NCBI RefSeq assembly: GCF_009761815.1
Contig: NZ_RWIN01000036.1
Coordinates: forward strand, 32,468-96,467
Length of the DNA: 64,000 nt
Reading direction: 5' to 3'
Source of the DNA: Pseudomonas sp. PB120
GTDB lineage: Bacteria; Pseudomonadota; Gammaproteobacteria; Pseudomonadales; Pseudomonadaceae
Part shown: one piece after another, positions 47,061 to 55,233 of the stretch
How the letters are laid out: each line of letters begins with the position of its first letter
How positions within the stretch are numbered: position 1 is the stretch's first letter
Notes under the pieces: generated by a model
Databases searched by the model: none
Seen by the model: the letters and a program-made list of their open reading frames with translations, nothing else
Told to the model about the DNA's origin: nothing
Made by a program: the position numbers and the translations under genes

Positions 47061-47414
47061 ATGAGCTGCAACAGTCAGAAAATCCGCACGCTTCGGCAGC
47101 AAATCCCTTCGTTCGAGTGCGTGCCCGGCTGCCATGACTGCTGTGGGCCGGTGACGACTTCGCCGGAAGAAATGTCGCGCCTGCCGCGCAAGACGCGCGC
47201 CGAACAGGACGCGGCGATGGATGAGCTCAACTGTGTGCACCTTGGGCCAAATGGCTGCACGGTGTATGACGAGCGGCCGCTGATCTGTCGGTTGTTTGGT
47301 ACTACCCAGACCTTGCCGTGCCCCAATGGGCGGCGGCCGGTGGAGCTGATTCATCCGCGGGTTGAAAAGCAGATTCATGAGTACATGGCGTCGACGCGTC
47401 AGGTACTCGTCTGA
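47061..47414 (+). CDS. YkgJ-family cysteine-cluster protein
   Basis: A 117-residue protein of the UPF0153/YkgJ family, thought to bind a metal or an iron-sulfur cluster. Eight cysteines are visible; the conserved ones are CVPGCHDCCGPV near residue 20 and the segment LGPNGCTVYDERPLICRLFG further on. The start MSCNSQKIRTL at 47061 is chosen because the family begins here; an alternative TTG lies at 47046. Divergent from the oxidoreductase gene by 148 bp. Function unknown. Confidence 0.85.
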   Translation: MSCNSQKIRTLRQQIPSFECVPGCHDCCGPVTTSPEEMSRLPRKTRAEQDAAMDELNCVHLGPNGCTVYDERPLICRLFGTTQTLPCPNGRRPVELIHPRVEKQIHEYMASTRQVLV

Positions 47415-47435
47415 CTGGGGACCGAGTCGCCTGTA

Positions 47436-47528
47436 ATCGCCAGCAGGCTAGCTCCCACACTGGGTCTGTGTCATGCACAGAATGTGTGTCTGCTGAAGAT
47501 CAACTGTGGGAGCCAGCCTGCTGGCGAT
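47436..47528. repeat. REP pair (GCCAGCCTGCTGGC type) in everted orientation
   Basis: ATCGCCAGCAGGCTAGCTCC (47436 on) and CTGTGGGAGCCAGCCTGCTG (47504 on) face each other by their GTGGGAG ends across about 43 bp, between the YkgJ and dadR genes. Confidence 0.8.
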
Positions 47529-47554
47529 GAGGTCCGAACAGGCACCACAAATCC

Positions 47555-48043
47555 TCAATCCGGAATCGGCAAACTCAAACTCTCCTTCACCTCTTCCATC
47601 ACGATATAGCTCTTGGATTCGCGCACATGCGGCAGCTTGAGCAGGATGTCACCCAGCAGTTTGCGGTACGAGGCCATCTCGGAGATCCGCGCCTTCACCA
47701 GGTAGTCGAAATCCCCTGACACCAAATGGCATTCCAGCACGTGGGGCAGTTTCAGCACCGCGCGTCGGAACTCTTCGAAAGTATCGCCGGACTTGTAGTC
47801 CAGGCTGATCTCGACGAACACCAGCAGACTACCCTTGAGGTGCTGCGGATTGAGCCGGGCGTTGTAGCCCATGATGATCCCTTCGCGCTCCAGGCGCCGG
47901 ACCCGCTCGGTACAGGGCGTGGTCGAGAGCCCGACCTTTTCCCCCAGCTCGGTGAACGAGATGCGCCCGTCCGCCTGCAGGATCCGCAGGATGTTGCGAT
48001 CGATCTTGTCCAGCTCACGTTTGGTTTGAGTGTTGGTACGCAT
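47555..48043 (-). CDS. dadR: Lrp/AsnC-family regulator of the dad locus
   Basis: Lrp-type protein of 162 residues. N-terminal helix-turn-helix DKIDRNILRILQADGRISFT with ELGEKVGLSTTPCTERVRRL, then the RAM/AsnC ligand domain with LECHLVSGDFDYLVKA. The start at 48043 gives the standard Lrp length. It is divergent from dadA; in P. aeruginosa the homologue DadR (PA5308) activates dadAX in response to L-alanine, and the same is expected here. Close relatives of E. coli Lrp also act widely. Confidence 0.93.
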   Translation of the reverse strand: MRTNTQTKRELDKIDRNILRILQADGRISFTELGEKVGLSTTPCTERVRRLEREGIIMGYNARLNPQHLKGSLLVFVEISLDYKSGDTFEEFRRAVLKLPHVLECHLVSGDFDYLVKARISEMASYRKLLGDILLKLPHVRESKSYIVMEEVKESLSLPIPD

Positions 48044-48090
48044 AGGGGATGCGCCTCCGTGAAAAGCGTTTTTGCCGAGAATTCTCGCCA

Positions 48091-48127
48091 AATATAGGCA
48101 CTTATATAGTGAAAAGCACTGCCTAAT
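48091..48127. promoter_or_regulatory. Palindromic site between dadR and dadA
   Basis: AGGCA (48096-48100) pairs with TGCCT (48120-48124), and within it CACT-TATAT-AGTG (48099-48111). AT-rich and symmetric, it is a candidate Lrp/DadR site or promoter in the 157-bp spacer. Confidence 0.4.
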
Positions 48128-48200
48128 CTTTTTTACACTGCGCACATCTAATGCTTTGAACAACAAACGTCAGCGGCACGCCGCGATGAGGGATATGAAA

Positions 48201-49505
48201 ATGCGCGTTATGGTCTTGGGTAGCGGCGTCATCGGTACGACCAGTGCTTATTATCTGGCACGTGCCGGGTTTGAAGTGGTGGTGGTGGACCGTCAGCCGG
48301 CTGCTGCCATGGAGACCAGTTTCGCCAACGCCGGGCAGGTCTCGCCGGGTTATGCCTCGCCGTGGGCTGCGCCGGGTGTGCCGCTCAAGGCCATCAAGTG
48401 GCTGCTGGAGCGTCACGCGCCACTCGCGATCAAGGCCACCGCCGACATCGACCAATACCTGTGGATGGCGCAGATGCTGCGCAACTGCACCGCCAGCCGT
48501 TACGCGGTGAACAAGGAGCGCATGGTTCGCCTGTCCGAGTACAGCCGCGACTGCCTCGACGAATTGCGCGCCGAAACCGGCATTGCCTACGAAGGCCGCA
48601 GCCTTGGTACGACCCAACTGTTCCGCACCCAGGCTCAACTCGACGGCGCCGCGAAAGACATCGCCGTACTGAAAGAATCCGGTGTGCCGTTTGAACTGCT
48701 CGACCGCGCCGGCATTGCCCGCGTTGAACCTGCATTGGCCAGCGTGACTGACATCCTGGCCGGTGCCCTGCGCCTGCCGAACGATCAGACGGGCGACTGC
48801 CAGATGTTCACCACCAAGCTTGCCGAGATGGCTGCGAACCTGGGTGTGCAATTCCGTTTTGGCCAGGACATCCAGCGCCTCGACTTCGCCGGTGATCGCA
48901 TCAACGGCGTGTACATCGACGGCAAGCTGGAAACCGCTGACCGCTACGTGTTGGCGCTCGGCAGCTACTCGCCGCAATTGCTCAAGCCGCTGGGCATCAA
49001 GGCCCCGGTGTACCCGCTCAAGGGTTACTCGCTGACAGTGCCGATCACTAACCCGGCGATGGCACCAACGTCGACCATTCTCGACGAGACCTACAAGGTC
49101 GCGATCACCCGTTTCGACAACCGTATTCGCGTCGGCGGCATGGCTGAAATCGCCGGTTTTGACCTGTCGCTGAACCCGCGTCGCCGCGAAACTCTGGAGA
49201 TGATCGTCAACGACCTTTATCCTCAGGGCGGCGATCTGGCCCAGGCGAGTTTCTGGACCGGCCTGCGTCCGACCACCCCGGACGGTACACCAATCGTGGG
49301 CGCCACGCCGTTCAGCAACCTGTTCCTGAACACCGGTCACGGCACACTCGGCTGGACCATGGCGTGCGGCTCCGGCCGTTTGCTGGCCGACCTGATGGCT
49401 CGGAAAACGCCGCAGATCAGCGCCGAAGGCCTCGATATTTCCCGTTATGGCAGCAAAAAACAGGAGTCCGCAAAACATGGCAATCCAGCGCCAGCTCACC
49501 AATGA
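48201..49505 (+). CDS. dadA: D-amino-acid dehydrogenase small subunit
   Basis: Flavoenzyme that oxidises D-alanine and other D-amino acids to imino acids, passing electrons to the respiratory chain. FAD motif [20 protein letters not shown] at the N-terminus; [20 protein letters not shown] and [18 protein letters not shown] are family marks. 434 residues is normal; the start at 48201 has GAGGG upstream, although in-frame ATGs at 48186 and 48195 exist. The 3' end overlaps the RidA gene by 29 bp, so the two are made together. Confidence 0.97.
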   Translation: MRVMVLGSGVIGTTSAYYLARAGFEVVVVDRQPAAAMETSFANAGQVSPGYASPWAAPGVPLKAIKWLLERHAPLAIKATADIDQYLWMAQMLRNCTASRYAVNKERMVRLSEYSRDCLDELRAETGIAYEGRSLGTTQLFRTQAQLDGAAKDIAVLKESGVPFELLDRAGIARVEPALASVTDILAGALRLPNDQTGDCQMFTTKLAEMAANLGVQFRFGQDIQRLDFAGDRINGVYIDGKLETADRYVLALGSYSPQLLKPLGIKAPVYPLKGYSLTVPITNPAMAPTSTILDETYKVAITRFDNRIRVGGMAEIAGFDLSLNPRRRETLEMIVNDLYPQGGDLAQASFWTGLRPTTPDGTPIVGATPFSNLFLNTGHGTLGWTMACGSGRLLADLMARKTPQISAEGLDISRYGSKKQESAKHGNPAPAHQ

Positions 49506-49830
49506 GCGCATGAGTCAGATCGTCGCTCACAACGGTACGGTGTATCTGGCAGGGCAGGTCGGCGATGACATGAGTGCCGGGATTGAACAGCAGACTCGCG
49601 AAACCCTCGCCAATATCGAGCGTTTGCTGGATCTGGCGGGGACCGACAAGCACCATTTGCTGTCGGTGACGATTTACCTGAAAGACATCGACGCGCACTT
49701 CGAAGGCATGAACGCGGTGTGGGATACGTGGCTGCCAAAAGGCCTCGCCCCGGCCCGTGCCACGGTTGAATCGAAGCTGTGCGAACCGGAAATCCTGGTC
49801 GAGCTGTCGGTAGTAGCCGCTCTGCCGTAA
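49477..49830 (+). CDS. RidA-family imine deaminase in the dad operon
   Basis: YjgF/RidA-type protein of 117 residues, a paralogue of the one at 20851. Core: [20 protein letters not shown], then the family arginine in [12 protein letters not shown]. It begins inside the last 29 bases of dadA in another frame, which makes co-translation likely. DadA releases 2-iminopropanoate from D-alanine, a typical RidA substrate, so it probably speeds release of pyruvate and ammonia. It corresponds to PA5303. A strong terminator-like hairpin follows. Confidence 0.9.
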   Translation: MAIQRQLTNERMSQIVAHNGTVYLAGQVGDDMSAGIEQQTRETLANIERLLDLAGTDKHHLLSVTIYLKDIDAHFEGMNAVWDTWLPKGLAPARATVESKLCEPEILVELSVVAALP

Positions 49831-49851
49831 GCCGGTCAAAAAATCCCTCTT

Positions 49852-49897
49852 CCGGTGCTGTTGGCGGTTTGCGCCGCCAGCCTGCACCGGTTTTTTA
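49852..49897 (+). terminator. Intrinsic terminator between the RidA gene and dadX
   Basis: A long hairpin: CCGGTGC (49852-49858) / GCACCGG (49884-49890) with inner stem TGGCGG (49862-49867) / CCGCCA (49874-49879), followed by TTTTTTATT. Confidence 0.8.
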
Positions 49898-49926
49898 TTC
49901 CCATGACTGCCTAGAAGCCTGCCGCC

Positions 49927-51000
49927 ATGCGTCCAGCCCGTGCCCTGATCGACCTTCAAGCCCTGCGCCACAACTACCAGATCGCCCGTGAACTCACCGG
50001 GGCCAAGGCCCTTGCGGTGATCAAGGCGGATGCCTACGGCCATGGCGCAGTGCGTTGCGCCCAGGCGCTGGAAGCCGAGGCCGACGGGTTTGCCGTGGCC
50101 TGCATCGAAGAGGCGTTGGAGCTGCGCGCCGCGGGTATCCGGGCGCCGGTATTGCTGCTGGAGGGCTTCTTCGAAGCCGACGAATTGTCGCTGATCATCG
50201 AGCATGATTTCTGGTGCGTGGTGCATTCGCTCTGGCAGCTCGAGGCCATCGAGAAAGCGACGCTGAGCAAACCGATCACCGTCTGGCTCAAGCTCGACTC
50301 GGGCATGCACCGGGTGGGTCTGCATCCGAAGGATTATCAGGCGGCCTATCAACGGCTGCTGGCCAGCGGCAAGGTCGCGAAGATTGTGCTGATGAGCCAC
50401 TTTGCCCGCGCCGACGAACTGAACGATCAGACCAGCGCCGAGCAAGTCGCGGTCTTTGAAGCGGCGCGTCAGGGTTTGTCCGCCGAAATCAGCCTGCGCA
50501 ACTCGCCAGCGGTGCTGGGTTGGCCGCAGATTCCGAGCGATTGGGTTCGCCCGGGCATCATGCTCTACGGCGCCACGCCATTCGAAGAAGCCAATGCCGT
50601 GGCTGCTCGCCTGCAACCGGTGATGACTCTGGAATCGAAAGTCATCTGCGTGCGTGAACTGCCAGCGGGTGAGCCGATCGGGTACGGCGCCAAATTCATC
50701 ACCCAGAAGCCAATGCGCGTTGGCGTGGTGGCCATGGGTTACGCCGATGGCTACCCGCGTCAGGCGCCGACCGGTACGCCGGTGCTGGTTGCCGGGCAGC
50801 GCAGCCAGTTGATCGGCCGGGTCTCAATGGACATGCTGTGCATCGATTTGACCGATGTGCCGCAAGCCGGACTCGGTTCGACCGTCGAGTTGTGGGGTAA
50901 AAACATCCTGGCCAGTGACGTCGCCGCCGCCGCTGACACCATCCCCTATCAGATCTTCTGCAACCTGCGCCGGGTGCCACGGCTCTATTCCGGGAGCTAG
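49927..51000 (+). CDS. dadX: Catabolic alanine racemase
   Basis: PLP enzyme interconverting L- and D-alanine, supplying D-alanine to DadA and to cell wall synthesis. PLP lysine in [14 protein letters not shown] (near residue 33), the tyrosine base in GYGAKF and the barrel ends GMHRVGLHP and NSPAVLG are present. 357 residues is standard. It follows the dadA-ridA pair, but with a terminator in the 96-bp gap, so its own or read-through expression must be considered. Confidence 0.96.
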   Translation: MRPARALIDLQALRHNYQIARELTGAKALAVIKADAYGHGAVRCAQALEAEADGFAVACIEEALELRAAGIRAPVLLLEGFFEADELSLIIEHDFWCVVHSLWQLEAIEKATLSKPITVWLKLDSGMHRVGLHPKDYQAAYQRLLASGKVAKIVLMSHFARADELNDQTSAEQVAVFEAARQGLSAEISLRNSPAVLGWPQIPSDWVRPGIMLYGATPFEEANAVAARLQPVMTLESKVICVRELPAGEPIGYGAKFITQKPMRVGVVAMGYADGYPRQAPTGTPVLVAGQRSQLIGRVSMDMLCIDLTDVPQAGLGSTVELWGKNILASDVAAAADTIPYQIFCNLRRVPRLYSGS

Positions 51001-51055
51001 GCGCAGAAAGCCGTCGCCGGAAGTCGCTTCGCCGAACAGGATTCAGGTCAAAGTG

Positions 51056-51084
51056 TTGTAAATACTGAACGCTGTCGCCATGAT
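51056..51084 (+). promoter_or_regulatory. Possible promoter of pauR
   Basis: TTGTAA (51056-51061) and CATGAT (51079-51084) with a 17-bp spacer, 42 bp before the pauR start. Confidence 0.4.
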
Positions 51085-51125
51085 AACGCTCACTATTCCA
51101 ACAATCTGATCCTGGAGGCGCAAGC

Positions 51126-51674
51126 TTGGACGTCGGCGAACGACTGCAATCGATCCGTAAGCTCAAAGGTCTTTCCCAGCGTGAGCTCGCCAAGCGCGCG
51201 GGTGTCACCAACAGCACCATTTCGATGATCGAGAAGAACAGCGTCAGCCCTTCGATCAGTTCGCTGCGCAAGGTGCTGGGCGGGATTCCCATGTCCATGG
51301 TCGAGTTCTTTTCCGAAGAGATCCTGCAGGAAAAACCGACCCAGATCGTCTACAAAGCCAACGAGCTGATCGACATTTCCGATGGCGCGGTGACCATGAA
51401 ACTGGTCGGCCGGGCGCACCCGAGCCGTGCCATCGCCTTCCTCAATGAAATCTATCCGCCAGGCGCCGACACCGGGGACGAGATGCTCACCCATGAGGGC
51501 GAGGAAACCGGGATTCTGCTCGAGGGGCGACTGGAATTGGTGGTCGGTCTGGAAACTTTTGTGCTCGAAGCGGGCGATAGCTACTACTTTGAAAGTACCA
51601 AGCCGCATCGTTTCCGTAATCCGTTCGATGCTCCTGCGCGACTAATCAGCGCAGCGACACCGGCGAACTTCTAA
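51126..51674 (+). CDS. pauR: Polyamine-responsive repressor PauR (HTH-cupin)
   Basis: Regulator with an N-terminal HTH of Cro/C1 type (DVGERLQSIRKLKGLSQREL, residues 2-60) and a C-terminal cupin (about 105-175, MLTHEGEETGILLEGRLEL and GDSYYFESTKPHRFRNP). 182 residues, as in PuuR/PauR. The start is a TTG at 51126, chosen because GGAGG lies 7 bases upstream and the family begins here. It follows dadX as PA5301 does in P. aeruginosa, where PauR represses the pau polyamine genes; the pauC- and pauB-type genes of this window are plausible targets. Confidence 0.93.
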   Translation: MDVGERLQSIRKLKGLSQRELAKRAGVTNSTISMIEKNSVSPSISSLRKVLGGIPMSMVEFFSEEILQEKPTQIVYKANELIDISDGAVTMKLVGRAHPSRAIAFLNEIYPPGADTGDEMLTHEGEETGILLEGRLELVVGLETFVLEAGDSYYFESTKPHRFRNPFDAPARLISAATPANF

Positions 51675-51781
51675 GCGAGAAGGCGCCCCGTCGGCATGGC
51701 GGAGGCGCCCGGGTGGTTTTTACCGCCGCAGCATAAGACCCCTTCGACTTTGGGGTTGTTTCAGTGTGGCGGGCTAACCGC

Positions 51782-51787
51782 TATACT
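51782..51787 (+). promoter_or_regulatory. Probable -10 element of the cytochrome c5 gene
   Basis: TATACT 58 bp before the start. The nearest -35-like TTGTTT (51756-51761) is 20 bp away, longer than ideal. Confidence 0.4.
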
Positions 51788-51845
51788 TGCGCCCGCCTGC
51801 GAACCGTGGCCGTAGGCGTGACTAGCCACCATTGAGGGTGAACGC

Positions 51846-52274
51846 GTGAACCTAATTATGAAAATGCTGGCTGCACCAGCAACCGTATTGGCCCTATGGG
51901 CTGTCAGCGCTCAAGCTGCGACTAACGACGATATCGCCAAACGCCTTGAACCGGTCGGTCAGGTCTGCGTACAGGGCAAAGAGTGCAAGGGCATGGAAGT
52001 GGCCGCTTCCGCCGGTGGCGGTGGCGGTGCGAAAACACCGGATGAAGTGATTGCGAAACATTGCAACGCTTGCCACGGAACAGGCCTGTTGGGCGCGCCG
52101 AAAATTGGCGATGCCGCAGCCTGGAAAGACCGTGCCGACCACCAGGGCGGCCTCGACGGCATTCTGGCCAAAGCCATTACCGGTATCAACTCGATGCCGC
52201 CTAAAGGCACCTGCGCCGATTGCTCCGACGCCGAACTCAAAGGTGCGATCCAGAAGATGTCCGGCCTGAAATAA
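51846..52274 (+). CDS. cycB: Cytochrome c5
   Basis: Small periplasmic electron carrier of 142 residues. A signal peptide (MKMLAAPATVLALWAVSAQA) is followed by the linker AASAGGGGGAKTP and a class I cytochrome domain with the haem motif CNACH and axial methionine in SMPPKGTC. The extra CADC pair is the c5-type disulfide. The start is GTG at 51846, with GAGGGTGA upstream; ATG at 51858 is the alternative and would shorten the signal by four residues. Monocistronic, ending at a strong terminator. Confidence 0.93.
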   Translation: MNLIMKMLAAPATVLALWAVSAQAATNDDIAKRLEPVGQVCVQGKECKGMEVAASAGGGGGAKTPDEVIAKHCNACHGTGLLGAPKIGDAAAWKDRADHQGGLDGILAKAITGINSMPPKGTCADCSDAELKGAIQKMSGLK

Positions 52275-52290
52275 GCCAACGCCTTCAGCG

Positions 52291-52318
52291 AAAAAAGCCG
52301 CTTGCGAGCGGCTTTTTT
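52291..52318 (+). terminator. Terminator after cytochrome c5 gene
   Basis: A 12-bp stem AAAAAAGCCGCT / AGCGGCTTTTTT with a TGCG loop. Confidence 0.95.
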
Positions 52319-52339
52319 GTGCCTGCGATTCGCAGGCTA

Positions 52340-52440
52340 CTGTAGAAGCGAGCTCGCTCGCGAAGAACTTGCAGGCGCCGCTGGGTGTCTGGTTTGCAGC
52401 GTTATCGTTTACGACCTTCGCGAGCAAGCTCGCTCCTACA
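52340..52440. repeat. REPIN (GGAGCGAGCTTGCTCGCGA type)
   Basis: Left copy TGTAGAAGCGAGCTCGCTCG is slightly decayed; the right, inverted copy ends CGAGCAAGCTCGCTCCTACA. Spacer about 55 bp. Confidence 0.8.
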
Positions 52441-52537
52441 GTGATTTCGCAGGATTCAGAGCCCGAGACTGGTCATTGCAGCAAATCCCCGGCAAGCTCG
52501 GTCCAACCCCAATTCATGGAATGTAAGGGAGGATCAG

Positions 52538-54460
52538 ATGGTGCAGCTGTGTTCTATCGAGCAGGCGGTCGATGATGTCTTGGCACGGTTGCCGACGCAT
52601 ATCCACATGGGCTTGCCCCTGGGCCTGGGTAAACCCAACCGCTTCGTCAATGCGCTCTATCAACGCATTGCGCAGCTGCCGGATCGACAGCTGACGATCT
52701 ATACCGCCCTGTGCCTCGGCCGCCCTGCGTTGGGCGACGGTTTGCAGAAGCGCTTCCTCGAACCCTTCATCGAACGGGTCTTCGGCGACTACCCAGAGCT
52801 GGATTTCCTCGCGGGCCTGCACCAGGACAACCTGCCGGCGAATATTCATGTCCAGCAATTCTTCATGCAGCCCGGCAGCCTGCTGCACAGCGAGTCCGCC
52901 CAGCAGGACTACGTCAGCAGCAACTACAGCCACGCCGCACGCGACATCTACGCTGCCGGTTTGAACCTGGTGGCACAACTGGTGGCGAGCCATGCTGAAC
53001 ACCCCGATCGCTTGAGCCTGAGCTGCAACCCGGACATCACCCTCGACCTGTTGCCGATGATCGCCAAGCGGCGTGCGTCCGGAGAGACGGTTCTGCTGGT
53101 AGGCCAGGTTCATAACGACTTGCCCTACATGCCCGGCGATGCGGAAGTCGGCATCGACACCTTTGACCTGCTGATCGATGCAAAGGACAGCAGCACCTTG
53201 TTCTCGACGCCGAACATGCCAGTCGGTTTCCAGGATCACTTCATCGGCCTGCACGCCAGCACCCTGGTGCGCGACGGCGGCACCTTGCAGATCGGCATCG
53301 GCGCCATGGGCGATGCCCTGACCGCTGCGTTATTGGCTCGACAGGGCGATAACGGCGGTTACAAAGCCCTGTTGGCCGACGTGAATCTTAGCCAGTGGGC
53401 GCAGTTGATCGAGCGCGAAGGCGGCGTCGAGCCCTTCGCGAAAGGCCTGTACGGTTGCAGCGAAATGTTCGTCAACGGTTTACTGGTGCTGGCCGATGCC
53501 GGCATCGTGCGGCGTAAGGTGTACCCGGATGTTGCGACGCAGCAACAGGCGAACGCGGGCACTTTGGATGAGGTCGCGCAGACCGATGGCCTCTCGGTGC
53601 ATGGTGGATTTTTCCTTGGCCCGCGCAGTTTCTATGAACGCTTGCGCGAGTTGCCTCAAAGCAAGCGGCTCGAATTCAACATGACCCGCATCAGCTACAT
53701 CAATGAGCTCTATGGCCAGGAAGAGCTCAAACGCTTGCAGCGCCTCGATGCGCGCTTCATCAACACCGTGTTCACCATGACGTTGCTCGGTGCGGGCGTG
53801 GCCGATCAGCTCGAAGACGGGCGGGTGCTCAGTGGCGTCGGCGGGCAGTACAACTTCGTCGCCCAGGGCCATGCGCTGGAAGGCGCGCGTTCAGTGTTGC
53901 TGCTGCGCAGCTGGCGCGAGGCGGGCGGGGAGGTCAGTTCCAACATCGTCTGGGGATACGGCCATTGCACGATCCCACGCCACCTGCGGGACATCGTGGT
54001 CACCGAGTACGGTATCGCCGATTTGCGCGGCAAGACGGATGCAGCGGTGATCGAGGCGTTGCTCAACATCAGCGATTCACGGTTCCAGGCGGGGTTGATC
54101 GCGCAGGCGCAAAGCGTGGGCAAGTTGCCAAAGAACTTCCGCATCGATCCGCGTTTTACCGACAACAGCCCACAGCGATTGCAGGGCATTGGCGCGCGGC
54201 ACCCGAACCTGTTTCCGGAATATCCGCTGGGGTGTGATTTCACGGAGGTGGAGCGGGACGTGTTGCGGGCGCTGAACTGGCTGAAGAGCAAGTTCAAGCT
54301 GACGGAGATTCTGGAGTTGGGTAAAGCGGCGCTGGATGCGCCCGAGCCTTCTTCTTTCCCGGAACATCTGGAGCGAATGCAACTGACTAGCCCGGATGGC
54401 TTGAAAGAAGACCTGTTTCAGCGGTTGCTGCTCACCGGCCTCAAGGCCACCGCACAATAA
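52538..54460 (+). CDS. Acetyl-CoA hydrolase/transferase family protein (long form)
   Basis: Class I CoA-transferase family protein that moves or removes the CoA group of acetyl-CoA or other short acyl-CoAs. The likely catalytic Glu309 lies in GCSEMFVNGLLVLADAGI, and the signature GVGGQYNF follows later with YGHCTIPRHLR. At 640 residues it is well above the about 500 of Cat1/AarC-type enzymes, with a C-terminal extension (after about residue 540) rich in charged helices. The start ATGGTGCAGCTG is preceded by GGGAGGATC. Isolated between a REPIN and xpt; direction of the reaction unknown. Confidence 0.85.
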   Translation: MVQLCSIEQAVDDVLARLPTHIHMGLPLGLGKPNRFVNALYQRIAQLPDRQLTIYTALCLGRPALGDGLQKRFLEPFIERVFGDYPELDFLAGLHQDNLPANIHVQQFFMQPGSLLHSESAQQDYVSSNYSHAARDIYAAGLNLVAQLVASHAEHPDRLSLSCNPDITLDLLPMIAKRRASGETVLLVGQVHNDLPYMPGDAEVGIDTFDLLIDAKDSSTLFSTPNMPVGFQDHFIGLHASTLVRDGGTLQIGIGAMGDALTAALLARQGDNGGYKALLADVNLSQWAQLIEREGGVEPFAKGLYGCSEMFVNGLLVLADAGIVRRKVYPDVATQQQANAGTLDEVAQTDGLSVHGGFFLGPRSFYERLRELPQSKRLEFNMTRISYINELYGQEELKRLQRLDARFINTVFTMTLLGAGVADQLEDGRVLSGVGGQYNFVAQGHALEGARSVLLLRSWREAGGEVSSNIVWGYGHCTIPRHLRDIVVTEYGIADLRGKTDAAVIEALLNISDSRFQAGLIAQAQSVGKLPKNFRIDPRFTDNSPQRLQGIGARHPNLFPEYPLGCDFTEVERDVLRALNWLKSKFKLTEILELGKAALDAPEPSSFPEHLERMQLTSPDGLKEDLFQRLLLTGLKATAQ

Positions 54461-54478
54461 CTCCAACATCCAAAACAA

Positions 54479-54569
54479 CTGTGGGAGCCAGCCTGCTGGC
54501 GATTGCTATCTTCCAGTCATGAAGAGATTGACTGACACGACGCCATCGCCAGCAGGCTGGCTCCCACAG
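54479..54569. repeat. REPIN (GCCAGCCTGCTGGC type)
   Basis: Inverted pair of CTGTGGGAGCCAGCCTGCTG copies around a 40-45 bp spacer, between the convergent CoA-transferase and xpt genes. Confidence 0.85.
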
Positions 54570-54589
54570 GGGAAATGCGGTGTTGCTGG

Positions 54590-55201
<612 letters not shown>

Positions 55202-55233
55202 TCAAAAAGTGTTCGGTTAAAAAGTAGTCAATT

